This document shows positions 9,353 to 17,819 of a stretch of DNA of 64,000 nucleotides, one piece after another. The DNA lies in NCBI RefSeq assembly GCF_039614845.1, contig NZ_JBDIML010000002.1:558001-622000 (forward strand), written 5' to 3'. The translations under genes and the position numbers were made by a program. The notes below the pieces were generated by a model. It worked only from the letters and a program-made list of their open reading frames with translations. It had not been told where the DNA came from and did no database searches. The DNA is from Ornithinibacillus xuwenensis (GTDB taxonomy: Bacteria; Bacillota; Bacilli; Bacillales; Amphibacillaceae). The stretch's first letter is position 1. Each line of letters begins with the position of its first letter.

Positions 9353-11461
9353 ATGGAAGATGTATTTTTACTAGTTAATACCTTGTTCTTTATTGGAATT
9401 ACACTATATGGGTTATATTTGTTTGCTAGAGTAATAGCAACAAGAGTTGCCTATATTAGGTTAGGAAAAAAATCGGAGTTTGATGGGGATATTAAGGAAC
9501 GCGTAAACCGGATTATTAAAATTGTATTTGGGCAATCGAAGCTATTAAAGGATAAAAAATCTGGTGCGATTCACGTCATGATGTTCTATGGATTTATTCT
9601 CGTTCAGTTTGGCGCGATCGATTTTATTGTGAGGGGTATATCTCCAGGTAACCATTTACCATTTGGCTTCTTATATCCTGGTTTTACTTTTTTTCAGGAG
9701 ATTGTCACCTTAACAATATTAGTAGCTGTTATCTGGGCTTTTTATCGCCGTTATATTGAGAAGCTTGTCCGACTTAAGCGTGGTTTTAAGGCAGGGTTAG
9801 TGTTATTATTTATTGGAACATTAATGTTATCCGTATTATTAGGGAATGGTATGGCATTAATCTGGCATGGTGAACCGGGAACTTGGACAGAACCGATTGC
9901 TAGTTTAATAGCTGGAGTGTTTGGCTTTTTATCACCAACTGCTGCGATGGCTGTGTTTTTCGTAGCATGGTGGATTCATAACCTGACATTATTAACATTC
10001 CTAGTATATGTACCACAATCCAAGCATGCGCACCTTATTGCTGCTCCAATCAATGTGTTTTTGAGCAAGCGAGTGCCTGGTAAATTGAAAAAGCTTGATT
10101 TTGAGATTGATGAGGAAAGTGAAGAGGAAGTATCATTTGGTGTTGGAAAAGTAGAAGACTTTGAACAAGTTCAAATGATTGATTTTTATGCTTGTGTTGA
10201 ATGTGGTCGTTGTACGGATGTTTGTCCTGCAGCAACAACTGGTAAAATGCTATCACCAATGGATTTAATGGTGAAAATCCGTGACCACTTAACAGAAAAG
10301 GGTGCTGCTGTCACAGGCAAATCGCCATGGGTACCAGCCTATGCATTTTCGAATACACAAGGTAATCGATTAGCAAGATCAACTCGTGATGAAGCCGCAG
10401 CTACAGTGGAGACGATTAGTCTAATTGGCGATGTTATTACAGAGGAAGAGATTAATGCCTGTACAACATGCCGCAACTGTGAAGAAGCATGTCCGGTTAT
10501 GAATGAACATGTAGATAAAATAATTGATTTAAGACGTTACCTAGTCATGACAGAAGGAAAGATGGATGCAGATGTTCAACGTGCTGTCATGAATATTGAG
10601 CGTCAAGGAAATCCATGGGGGCTATCGAAGAAGGATCGCATTAAATGGCGTGAAATCGATGAGTCTGCTTATATTCCAACTGTGAAGGAATTGAAAAAAG
10701 AAGAAAAAGATTTCGAATATCTTTTCTGGGTAAGCTCGATGGGATCATTTGATAGCCGAAGCCAAAAGATTGCGATTGCTTTTGCAAAATTGATGAATCA
10801 AGCTGGCATTAGCTTTGCAATACTCGGTAATAAAGAGGCTAATTCAGGTGATACGGCAAGACGAATTGGAAATGAATTTTTATTCCAAGAAATTGCAGAG
10901 AAAAACATTAAAGAATTTGAAAAGAATGACGTGAAGAAAATCGTAACCATTGATCCACACGCATACAATATTTTTAAGAATGAATACCCTGATTTCGGCT
11001 ATGAGGCTGAGGTATATCATCATACACAATTACTTTATGATCTAGTAATGGAAGGCAAACTTAAGCCTACTAAAGCAATCAATGAGAAATTAACCTTCCA
11101 TGACTCTTGTTATCTAGGGAGATATAATGGCGTATATGATCCGCCACGAGAAATCCTTAAAGCCATTCCTGGGCTTGAGCTTGTTGAAATGGATCGTAGC
11201 CGTGAAAATGCGATGTGCTGTGGTGCTGGTGGAGGATTAATGTGGACAGAAGAAACGACAGGTAACCGTGTGAATATAGCGAGAACAGAGCAAGCTCTAG
11301 CGGTTTCTCCATCTGTTATTTCAAGTGCGTGTCCATATTGTTTAACCATGCTAAGCGATGGTACAAAAGCAAAAGAGGTAGAAGAGGATATTAATACAAT
11401 GGATGTTGCCGAAATTCTAGCATTATCCGTTTTAGTTGAAGAGGAAGTAAAGACAGCATAA
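9353..11461 (+). CDS. fadF: Acyl-CoA dehydrogenase-linked iron-sulfur oxidoreductase FadF
   Basis: A membrane iron-sulfur protein of 702 residues, the likely electron acceptor from acyl-CoA dehydrogenases and ETF to the quinone pool in Firmicutes. Five or so membrane segments fill residues 1-225 (NarI-like). Two ferredoxin clusters follow: C281, C284, C287, C291 and C370, C373, C376, C380. Two CCG-type domains end the protein, the second with C622-C623-G. Length matches B. subtilis FadF (YwjF, about 705). AGGAGG precedes the ATG. It heads the acyl-CoA degradation block and has a FadR-type operator in its promoter. No etfAB genes are present in the window. Confidence 0.9.
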   Translation: MEDVFLLVNTLFFIGITLYGLYLFARVIATRVAYIRLGKKSEFDGDIKERVNRIIKIVFGQSKLLKDKKSGAIHVMMFYGFILVQFGAIDFIVRGISPGNHLPFGFLYPGFTFFQEIVTLTILVAVIWAFYRRYIEKLVRLKRGFKAGLVLLFIGTLMLSVLLGNGMALIWHGEPGTWTEPIASLIAGVFGFLSPTAAMAVFFVAWWIHNLTLLTFLVYVPQSKHAHLIAAPINVFLSKRVPGKLKKLDFEIDEESEEEVSFGVGKVEDFEQVQMIDFYACVECGRCTDVCPAATTGKMLSPMDLMVKIRDHLTEKGAAVTGKSPWVPAYAFSNTQGNRLARSTRDEAAATVETISLIGDVITEEEINACTTCRNCEEACPVMNEHVDKIIDLRRYLVMTEGKMDADVQRAVMNIERQGNPWGLSKKDRIKWREIDESAYIPTVKELKKEEKDFEYLFWVSSMGSFDSRSQKIAIAFAKLMNQAGISFAILGNKEANSGDTARRIGNEFLFQEIAEKNIKEFEKNDVKKIVTIDPHAYNIFKNEYPDFGYEAEVYHHTQLLYDLVMEGKLKPTKAINEKLTFHDSCYLGRYNGVYDPPREILKAIPGLELVEMDRSRENAMCCGAGGGLMWTEETTGNRVNIARTEQALAVSPSVISSACPYCLTMLSDGTKAKEVEEDINTMDVAEILALSVLVEEEVKTA

Positions 11462-11471
11462 TTAGAAATGA

Positions 11472-11601
11472 AGAGGAAGGGACAAAACTAATAGGGAATT
11501 CTGAAAAGCCGAACGATAAACTAAACTAGATCCGGAAATATGCACTAGCTATAATTGTTCGTTTTTTCCTTGCTAAAAATACTTTTGTCCCAGCCCCTTC
11601 T
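11472..11601. repeat. Long nested inverted-repeat element
   Basis: GGGACAAAA at 11479-11487 and TTTTGTCCC at 11583-11591 form the outer stem, extended by purine/pyrimidine-rich flanks (AAGAGGAA and CCCCTTCTT). Within the loop, CGAACGAT (about 11510) pairs with ATTGTTCG (about 11553). The whole looks like a palindromic intergenic element of about 130 bp after fadF. It may also act as the fadF terminator, although the T-tract after the stem is poor. Confidence 0.6.
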
Positions 11602-11661
11602 TACACATAATAATTAAAGGCATTCGCATCAACGTGAATGCCATGCTTTTAACACATAAAC

Positions 11662-11675
11662 TGAGCGAGCGTTCA
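11662..11675. promoter_or_regulatory. Possible TetR-family operator upstream of thiolase gene
   Basis: TGAGCGAGCGTTCA has 10 of 14 palindromic positions and lies about 60 nt upstream of the thiolase start. Its TGA/TCA ends resemble TetR-type operators of fatty- or branched-acid catabolism. The regulator could be the TetR protein encoded at 17157, but that is inference. Confidence 0.35.
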
Positions 11676-11737
11676 ATCAAGTTACGTCATGAAATTTATC
11701 ATAAATATAAATTATTGTTAGAGGAGGACTTTATAAT

Positions 11738-12925
11738 ATGAAAAAATCTGTCATTGTTTCTGGAGCTAGAACGCCATTTGGAAAATTTGGTGGTGCTTTA
11801 AAACCGTTAACAGCATCTCAATTAGGTGGAAAGGCAATTGCAGAAGCAGTAAAGCGTGCTGGTATTTCCGGGGATGAGGTTAATGAAGTCATTATGGGGA
11901 ATGTGCTCCAAGGTGGTCAGGGTCAGCTTCCATCTCGTCAAGCTGCGCGTGAAGCAGGACTACCATGGGAGGTTAAAACAGAAACCATCAATAAGGTATG
12001 TGCTTCCGGGTTACGAAGTGTAACATTAGCAGATCTATTAATTCGTTCAGGAGACGAAGAAGTGATTGTTGCTGGTGGTATGGAAAGCATGAGCAATGCA
12101 CCGTATTTCTTACCAGATGCACGTTGGGGAAATCGTATGGGCGATAAACGTGTAGTGGATATGCTGGTCCATGACGGATTGACGTGTTCCTTCACGGGTG
12201 TGCACATGGGTAACTACGGGAACTCCACTGCAGATGAATTCGAATTAACGAGAGAAGCTCAAGACGAATGGGCATACCGTAGCCATATGCGAGCAATTGC
12301 AGCGATGGAAGAAGGTAAATTTTCAGAAGAAATTGTACCTGTTGAAATTCAACAACGTAAAGGGGATCCAATTGTTGTCGATACCGACGAAGCTCCGAGA
12401 AAAGATACGAGTTTAGAAGTGTTAGCGAAGCTTCGACCAGCATTTGATCCCAATGGTACGATTACAGCAGGAAATGCACCAGGGGTAAATGATGGAGCAT
12501 GTGCATTTGTTGTGATGTCTGATGAAAAAGCTGTAAGTTTAGGAAAAAAACCACTTGCAACGATTGTTGGTCATGCAGAGGTTGCAGTTGAAGCGAAGGA
12601 CTTTCCAAAGACACCTGGTATTGTTATTAATACGTTACTAGAAAAAACAGGATATACAAAAGATGATATTGCTTTATATGAAATCAATGAAGCATTTTCT
12701 GCAGTCTCTTTAGCAAGCAGTGTAATTGCTGATTTAGACCCAGAGAAAGTTAATGTAAATGGTGGAGCGGTTGCACTTGGGCATCCAATTGGTGCAAGTG
12801 GATCACGAATTATCTTAACATTAATCCATGAGCTACAACGTCGTGGCGGAGGACTAGGTATTGCTGCTATCTGTAGTGGCGGTGGTCAAGGAGATGCAAT
12901 ATTAGTTGAAGTGCCTGGTGAGTAA
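11738..12925 (+). CDS. Acetyl-CoA C-acetyltransferase (thiolase)
   Basis: A thiolase of 395 residues that cleaves 3-ketoacyl-CoA with CoA, or condenses two acetyl-CoA. The three catalytic elements are present: C88 in INKVCASG, H349 in GHPIGASG and C379 in CSGGGQG. Length is typical. GGAGG lies before the ATG. It resembles MmgA and the biosynthetic-type short-chain thiolases, so acetoacetyl-CoA is the probable substrate. It is separated from the next gene by a hairpin terminator, so downstream genes may partly depend on read-through. Confidence 0.9.
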   Translation: MKKSVIVSGARTPFGKFGGALKPLTASQLGGKAIAEAVKRAGISGDEVNEVIMGNVLQGGQGQLPSRQAAREAGLPWEVKTETINKVCASGLRSVTLADLLIRSGDEEVIVAGGMESMSNAPYFLPDARWGNRMGDKRVVDMLVHDGLTCSFTGVHMGNYGNSTADEFELTREAQDEWAYRSHMRAIAAMEEGKFSEEIVPVEIQQRKGDPIVVDTDEAPRKDTSLEVLAKLRPAFDPNGTITAGNAPGVNDGACAFVVMSDEKAVSLGKKPLATIVGHAEVAVEAKDFPKTPGIVINTLLEKTGYTKDDIALYEINEAFSAVSLASSVIADLDPEKVNVNGGAVALGHPIGASGSRIILTLIHELQRRGGGLGIAAICSGGGQGDAILVEVPGE

Positions 12926-12937
12926 GAAAATTTAAGC

Positions 12938-12990
12938 GGCACGGGGGAGTTTGAGATTCGGATGAACGACCCCGTGCTCGTAAGTTTTTT
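12938..12990 (+). terminator. Hairpin terminator between thiolase and hbd genes
   Basis: GCACGGGG (12939-12946) pairs with CCCCGTGC (12970-12977), with a 23-nt loop. AAGTTTTTTGG follows the stem. Confidence 0.7.
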
Positions 12991-13037
12991 GGTTAATTCT
13001 TAATTTACGAATCTAAATCTTTCAGGGGGGATAGTCG

Positions 13038-13889
13038 ATGACAATAAAAAACGTAATGGTAATCGGTGCTGGGCAAATGGGATCTGGAATTGCCCAGGTT
13101 TTTGCACAATCAGGCTTTCATGTCTATTTAAACGACAGGGATGACAAAGCATTAGCAAAAGGAATCAATACGATTGAAAAGCTTTTAACTAGAGCCGTTG
13201 ATAAAGGTCGATTGACAGAGGAAGGCAAAGCAGAGACGCTTAATCGCTTAACTCCGTCAACGAATTTAGAAGATGCCAAGCTTTGTGACTTAGTGATTGA
13301 AGCGGTAGTGGAAAATATGGATGTTAAAACAAGTGTATTTAAGCAACTTGATACGATTACACCAAAACATGCAATTCTTGCTTCCAATACTTCTTCTCTT
13401 CCAATTACGGAAATTGCAAGCGCTACCAATAGACCGGAGCAAGTTATAGGGATGCATTTCATGAATCCGGTACCGGTTATGAAACTAGTAGAAATTATTC
13501 GTGGGTTGCAAACCAGTGATGAAACCTATCAAACTATTGAAGATATGACACATCAACTGCAAAAGACGCCAGTTGAAGTGAATGATTTCCCCGGATTTGT
13601 TTCGAATCGCATTTTAATGCCAATGATTAATGAAGCGATTTATACCCTCTATGAAGGAGTGGCTTCACCTAAAGACATCGATACCGTCATGAAGCTTGGT
13701 ATGAATCATCCAATGGGACCATTACAGCTAGCTGATTTTATTGGATTAGATACATGCCTATACATTATGGAGGTTCTCCATGAAGGATTTGCAGATAGTA
13801 AATATAGACCTTGTCCATTATTGCGAAAGTATGTAAAAGCAGGTTGGCTAGGTAAAAAATCTGGAAGAGGCTTTTATCAGTACGACTAG
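13038..13889 (+). CDS. 3-hydroxybutyryl-CoA dehydrogenase
   Basis: The product has 283 residues and oxidises 3-hydroxyacyl-CoA with NAD(P). The N-terminal Rossmann motif is VIGAGQMGSG (8-17). The catalytic pair is H140 in GMHFMNPVP with E92 in IEAVVEN. The C-terminal helical domain ends GWLGKKSGRGFYQYD as in the family. Length is standard (MmgB/Hbd group). A GGGGGG ribosome site precedes the ATG. It is followed 27 nt later by the first acyl-CoA dehydrogenase, so they are co-transcribed. Confidence 0.92.
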   Translation: MTIKNVMVIGAGQMGSGIAQVFAQSGFHVYLNDRDDKALAKGINTIEKLLTRAVDKGRLTEEGKAETLNRLTPSTNLEDAKLCDLVIEAVVENMDVKTSVFKQLDTITPKHAILASNTSSLPITEIASATNRPEQVIGMHFMNPVPVMKLVEIIRGLQTSDETYQTIEDMTHQLQKTPVEVNDFPGFVSNRILMPMINEAIYTLYEGVASPKDIDTVMKLGMNHPMGPLQLADFIGLDTCLYIMEVLHEGFADSKYRPCPLLRKYVKAGWLGKKSGRGFYQYD

Positions 13890-13916
13890 TTCACACCGAA
13901 GATAGGGGGAAACACA

Positions 13917-15053
13917 ATGCATTTTCAATTTACGGAAGAGCAGCAGATGATGCGTAAAATGGTTCAGGACTTTGCTCAAAAAGAGGTTCTCCCAGAAGTT
14001 GAAAGAATGGAAAGTACCGAGAGATTTCCAATCGAGCTCATGAAAAAAATGGGTGATCTGGGGATTATGGGTATCCCAATCCCGGAGAAATATCAGGGCG
14101 CAGGCATGGATTATACATCTTATATCATAGCAATTCATGAATTGGCAAAGGTAAGTGCTACACTAGGAGTTATTTTATCCGTTCATACCTCTGTCGGCAC
14201 GAACCCAATTTTGTTTTTTGGAACAGAAGAACAAAAAGAAAAGTATGTTCCAAGGCTTGCGACAGGTGAATACCTAGGTGCATTTGCATTAACGGAGCCT
14301 GGAGCTGGATCAGATGCCAAAAATATAAAGACAACAGCAAAAAGAGATGGCGATTATTATATTCTAAATGGATCGAAAGTGTTTATTACAAATGGAGGCA
14401 TTGCAGATGTATATATTACGTTTGCGAAAACCGATGCATCTGAAAATGGGATGAGTGCCTTTATTATTGAAAAAGACACAGAAGGATTCATTATAGGAAA
14501 ACAAGAAAAGAAAATGGGCTTACATGGCTCGAGTACTGTCCAGATTACATTTGATCAGTGTAAGGTGCCAGTAAAACAGTTGTTAGGTAATGAAGGCGAT
14601 GGCTTTAAAATCGCTATGGCAAATTTAAACAAAGGAAGAGTTGGAATTGCAGCTCAGGCTCTTGGTATTGCGGAAGCGGCATTAGAATATGCGACCAATT
14701 ATGCCAAGGAAAGAGAACAATTTGGTAAGCCGATTGCAACTAATCAAGGGATTTCCTTTAAGCTAGCGGATATGGGAACAGTGGTTGAAGCTGCAAAGCT
14801 ATTAGTCTATCGTGCTGCTTCGATGATAGAACGGGGTATTCCATGTGCGAAGGAAGCATCTATGGCAAAGATGTATGCTTCGAATACAGCAATGAAGACT
14901 GCTATTGAAGCTGTACAAATCTTTGGTGGCTATGGCTACACAGAAGACTATCCTGTTCAAAGGCTATTTCGTGATGCCAAAATCACACAAATATACGAAG
15001 GAACGAATGAAATTCAGCACTTGGTTATTTCAAACAATTTACTAAAAGCCTAG
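13917..15053 (+). CDS. Acyl-CoA dehydrogenase (first paralogue)
   Basis: A flavoprotein of 378 residues that introduces the 2,3 double bond in acyl-CoA and passes electrons to ETF. It shows the FAD-binding segment FALTEPGAGSDA, the region GLHGSSTVQITFD, and the catalytic Glu near position 361 in IYEGTNEIQ. The Glu position fits short-chain acyl-CoA dehydrogenases (MmgC/Bcd group). AGGGGG precedes the ATG. It stands 12 nt before a closely similar paralogue, and the pair probably arose by tandem duplication. Confidence 0.92.
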   Translation: MHFQFTEEQQMMRKMVQDFAQKEVLPEVERMESTERFPIELMKKMGDLGIMGIPIPEKYQGAGMDYTSYIIAIHELAKVSATLGVILSVHTSVGTNPILFFGTEEQKEKYVPRLATGEYLGAFALTEPGAGSDAKNIKTTAKRDGDYYILNGSKVFITNGGIADVYITFAKTDASENGMSAFIIEKDTEGFIIGKQEKKMGLHGSSTVQITFDQCKVPVKQLLGNEGDGFKIAMANLNKGRVGIAAQALGIAEAALEYATNYAKEREQFGKPIATNQGISFKLADMGTVVEAAKLLVYRAASMIERGIPCAKEASMAKMYASNTAMKTAIEAVQIFGGYGYTEDYPVQRLFRDAKITQIYEGTNEIQHLVISNNLLKA

Positions 15054-15065
15054 GAGGCGAGATAG

Positions 15066-16205
15066 ATGAATTTTCAATTAACAGAAGAACAAGAAATGCT
15101 AAGAAAAATGGTACAGGATTTTGCTAAGAAAGAAGTGGAGCCAACTGCAGCAGAGCGTGATGAGGAAGAGCGCTTTGACAGAAAGATTTTCGATAAGATG
15201 GCTGAATTAGGATTAACTGGTATTCCATGGCCAGAAGAGTATGGTGGTATTGGCTCAGACTATGTGAGTTATGTTATTGCAGTAGAGGAATTGTCTCGTG
15301 TTTGCGCATCAACAGGGGTAACTTTATCAGCACATCTATCCTTAGCAAGTTGGCCTATTTATAAGTATGGTAATGAGGAACAAAAGAAGAACTTCTTATA
15401 TCGACTCGCCACTGGAGAAGCATTAGGAGCTTATGCATTGTCAGAGCCAGGTGCTGGTAGTGATGTTGCTTCCATGAGAACATCAGCCAAATTAGATGGA
15501 GATCATTATATCCTAAATGGCAGTAAAGTGTGGATAACAAATGGTGGGGTGGCAGATATATATGTTGTATTTGCCAAAACTGACCATGATGCACGTCATA
15601 AAGGGATAAGTGCCTTTATTGTAGAGAAAGGTACAGAAGGATTTACATTCGGTAAAAAAGAGAAAAAGCTGGGTATTCGTTCTTCACCGACAACCGAGTT
15701 AATTTTTGAAAATTGCCGTGTGCCAAAGGAGAACCTATTAGGTAACGAAGGCGATGGGTTTAAGATTGCCATGTCTACCCTTGACGGAGGGCGCAATGGA
15801 ATAGCAGCTCAGGCTGTTGGAATTGCACAAGGTGCCTTAGATGCAGCGGTAAACTATGCGAAAGAACGCGAACAGTTTGGTAAGCCAATCGCTAATAATC
15901 AAGGGATATCCTTCAAGCTAGCAGATATGGCAACAGAAGTGGAAGCAGCAAGACTATTAACCTATCAAGCAGCATGGCTAGAATCTGAGGGGCTTCCTTA
16001 TGGGAAGGCGTCCGCAATGTCGAAACTGTTTGCAGGAGATGCAGCAATGCGTATTACTGTAGAAGCGGTTCAGGTGTTTGGCGGCTACGGCTATACAAAG
16101 GACTATCCAGTAGAACGATATATGCGTGATGCTAAAATCACGCAAATCTACGAAGGAACACAGGAGATTCAACGACTTGTAATTGGAAGAATGTTAACGA
16201 AGTAG
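15066..16205 (+). CDS. Acyl-CoA dehydrogenase (second paralogue)
   Basis: The product has 379 residues, with FAD motif YALSEPGAGSDV, RSSPTTELIFENCRVP and catalytic Glu near 363 in IYEGTQEIQ. It resembles AcdA, which in B. subtilis lies beside fadF and rpoE. Together with the first paralogue it probably covers different chain lengths or branched substrates, which sequence alone cannot assign. TAGGAGG precedes the ATG. The MeaB gene starts 14 nt after its stop. Confidence 0.92.
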   Translation: MNFQLTEEQEMLRKMVQDFAKKEVEPTAAERDEEERFDRKIFDKMAELGLTGIPWPEEYGGIGSDYVSYVIAVEELSRVCASTGVTLSAHLSLASWPIYKYGNEEQKKNFLYRLATGEALGAYALSEPGAGSDVASMRTSAKLDGDHYILNGSKVWITNGGVADIYVVFAKTDHDARHKGISAFIVEKGTEGFTFGKKEKKLGIRSSPTTELIFENCRVPKENLLGNEGDGFKIAMSTLDGGRNGIAAQAVGIAQGALDAAVNYAKEREQFGKPIANNQGISFKLADMATEVEAARLLTYQAAWLESEGLPYGKASAMSKLFAGDAAMRITVEAVQVFGGYGYTKDYPVERYMRDAKITQIYEGTQEIQRLVIGRMLTK

Positions 16206-16219
16206 AAAGGATGTCCGGG

Positions 16220-17152
16220 ATGCATCAGTTAGTGGAACGGATTGCTAGAAAAGACGTACGAGCATTAGCAAAAGCTATAACACTTGTGGAAAACGACCAT
16301 GCTGAAAAATTAACGATTATGCAGGATGTATATGCCATTAAAGGGAATGGCATGTACATCGGCCTAACCGGTTCTCCTGGGGCAGGAAAAAGTTCACTTG
16401 TGAATCGGCTAATCTCTCATATTAGGGCAGAAGGGAAAACAGTTGCGGTTATTGCAGTTGATCCTACAAGTCCATTTAGTGGTGGAGCACTTCTAGGCGA
16501 CCGTGTTCGAATGAATGAGCATTTTACTGATGACGGGGTTTATATACGAAGTATGGCAACTCGTGGAAGTCTTGGTGGTCTTGCACGTGCAACGAAGGAC
16601 GCTATTCGTATCTGTGATGCATTCGGATTTGACGTCATTATTGTTGAAACTGTTGGGGTTGGGCAATCTGAGCTGGATATTATGAAGATTGTTGATACAA
16701 CAGCAGTTGTCCTGACTCCCAATAGTGGTGATGTCTTACAAATATTTAAAGCAGGAATTATGGAAATTGCGGATTTGTTTGTCATTAATAAAGCGGATTT
16801 GCCAGGGGTAGGGAAACTGAAGGCGTTACTCCGTGAATTAGTTCATATGACCAAATCAGAACTACATGAAACCGCAATTGTAAAAACAGTTTCAACTGAA
16901 AACCAAGGAATGGATGTCCTGTGGGAAAAAATGAAAGCACATCATCAGTATTTGTATAGCACTGATGAGGGAGAGAATCGCCGTAATATGCAAATGCAAT
17001 TAGAAGTGCTGGAGTTAATTCGAGAGGAAATTTGGCGGGATGTATCTCAATTTGTTCAAGCACATCCAGAATATCCGAAACGACATGAGAATCTTGATCC
17101 CTATAGGGTAGCAAGTGATTGGTACAAAAAATGGAAAAGAGAAGGGAGATAG
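16220..17152 (+). CDS. meaB: MeaB/ArgK-type GTPase, B12-mutase chaperone
   Basis: A P-loop GTPase of the G3E family that loads and protects adenosylcobalamin-dependent acyl-CoA mutases. Walker A is GLTGSPGAGKSS (about 48-59); VDPTSPFSGGALLGDR and VETVGVGQSE are switch-region motifs; NKAD is the base-specificity motif. An ATG at 16211 lies too close to AAAGGA, so I use the ATG at 16220 (310 residues). It lies between the dehydrogenases and the TetR/icmF genes. IcmF already carries its own G domain, so a second free-standing chaperone suggests another B12 mutase elsewhere in the genome (inference). Confidence 0.9.
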   Translation: MHQLVERIARKDVRALAKAITLVENDHAEKLTIMQDVYAIKGNGMYIGLTGSPGAGKSSLVNRLISHIRAEGKTVAVIAVDPTSPFSGGALLGDRVRMNEHFTDDGVYIRSMATRGSLGGLARATKDAIRICDAFGFDVIIVETVGVGQSELDIMKIVDTTAVVLTPNSGDVLQIFKAGIMEIADLFVINKADLPGVGKLKALLRELVHMTKSELHETAIVKTVSTENQGMDVLWEKMKAHHQYLYSTDEGENRRNMQMQLEVLELIREEIWRDVSQFVQAHPEYPKRHENLDPYRVASDWYKKWKREGR

Positions 17153-17156
17153 CCAT

Positions 17157-17819
17157 GTGAAAGAAAACAAGGTACTTTCTTCTGTAAAAGATGAGGAATT
17201 AATTAAGAAGCGCCGTGATCAAATGATCAAAGGAGCCTTAACACTTTTTAAGGAAAAGGGATTCCATCGTACGACAACTAGGGAGATAGCGAAGGAGTCC
17301 GGTTTTAGCATTGGTACTTTGTATGAATATATTCGAACAAAAGAGGATGTGCTGTATCTCGTTTGTGATTCGATTCATGGCGAAGTATTAAAACGCTTAG
17401 AAGCGGTTGTTGATTTGAAACAACCATCCGTAAAAAATTTATGCAACCTCATTACTTCCTACTTTCATTTAATGGATGATATGCAGGAAGAAATCTTGAT
17501 TTTGTATCAAGAAGCAAAGTCCCTCAGTAAAGAGACTAGAGGTTATGTATTACAGAAAGAGCGAGACATGGCTTTGATGCTGGAGAAAGCAATTATTGCA
17601 TGTCTTCCACATCGTTTACCAAAGCAGGATACGACTTTACTTGCCAATAATATTTTAATTGAAGGCCATATGTGGGGATTTCGTAGATGGATGTTACAGA
17701 AGGAATTTACACTCGAGGAATATATTGATAGGCAATTAAGTTTTATGTTACGTGCAATGGGAATAAATGCTGAAGAATTGAATTGGAGGGTTGATGATGG
17801 TACAAGTAACGTCATATAA
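17157..17819 (+). CDS. TetR/AcrR family transcriptional regulator
   Basis: The product has 220 residues from a GTG at 17157, chosen because GAAGGGAGAT lies 7 nt upstream and the MeaB stop is only 4 nt before it. The N-terminal TetR helix-turn-helix is clear: MIKGALTLFKEKGFHRTTTR and EIAKESGFSIGTLYEYIRTK (about residues 22-62). The C-terminal ligand domain is unassigned; an acyl-CoA effector is plausible from context. Its end overlaps the start of icmF, implying coupling. It is probably the local repressor of this degradation block and may bind the site at 11662. Confidence 0.88.
   Translation: MKENKVLSSVKDEELIKKRRDQMIKGALTLFKEKGFHRTTTREIAKESGFSIGTLYEYIRTKEDVLYLVCDSIHGEVLKRLEAVVDLKQPSVKNLCNLITSYFHLMDDMQEEILILYQEAKSLSKETRGYVLQKERDMALMLEKAIIACLPHRLPKQDTTLLANNILIEGHMWGFRRWMLQKEFTLEEYIDRQLSFMLRAMGINAEELNWRVDDGTSNVI

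Noticed and set aside
12938..12990. Operator in the thiolase-hbd gap
   Set aside because: The inverted repeat is GC-rich and followed by a T-run, so it is best read as a terminator.
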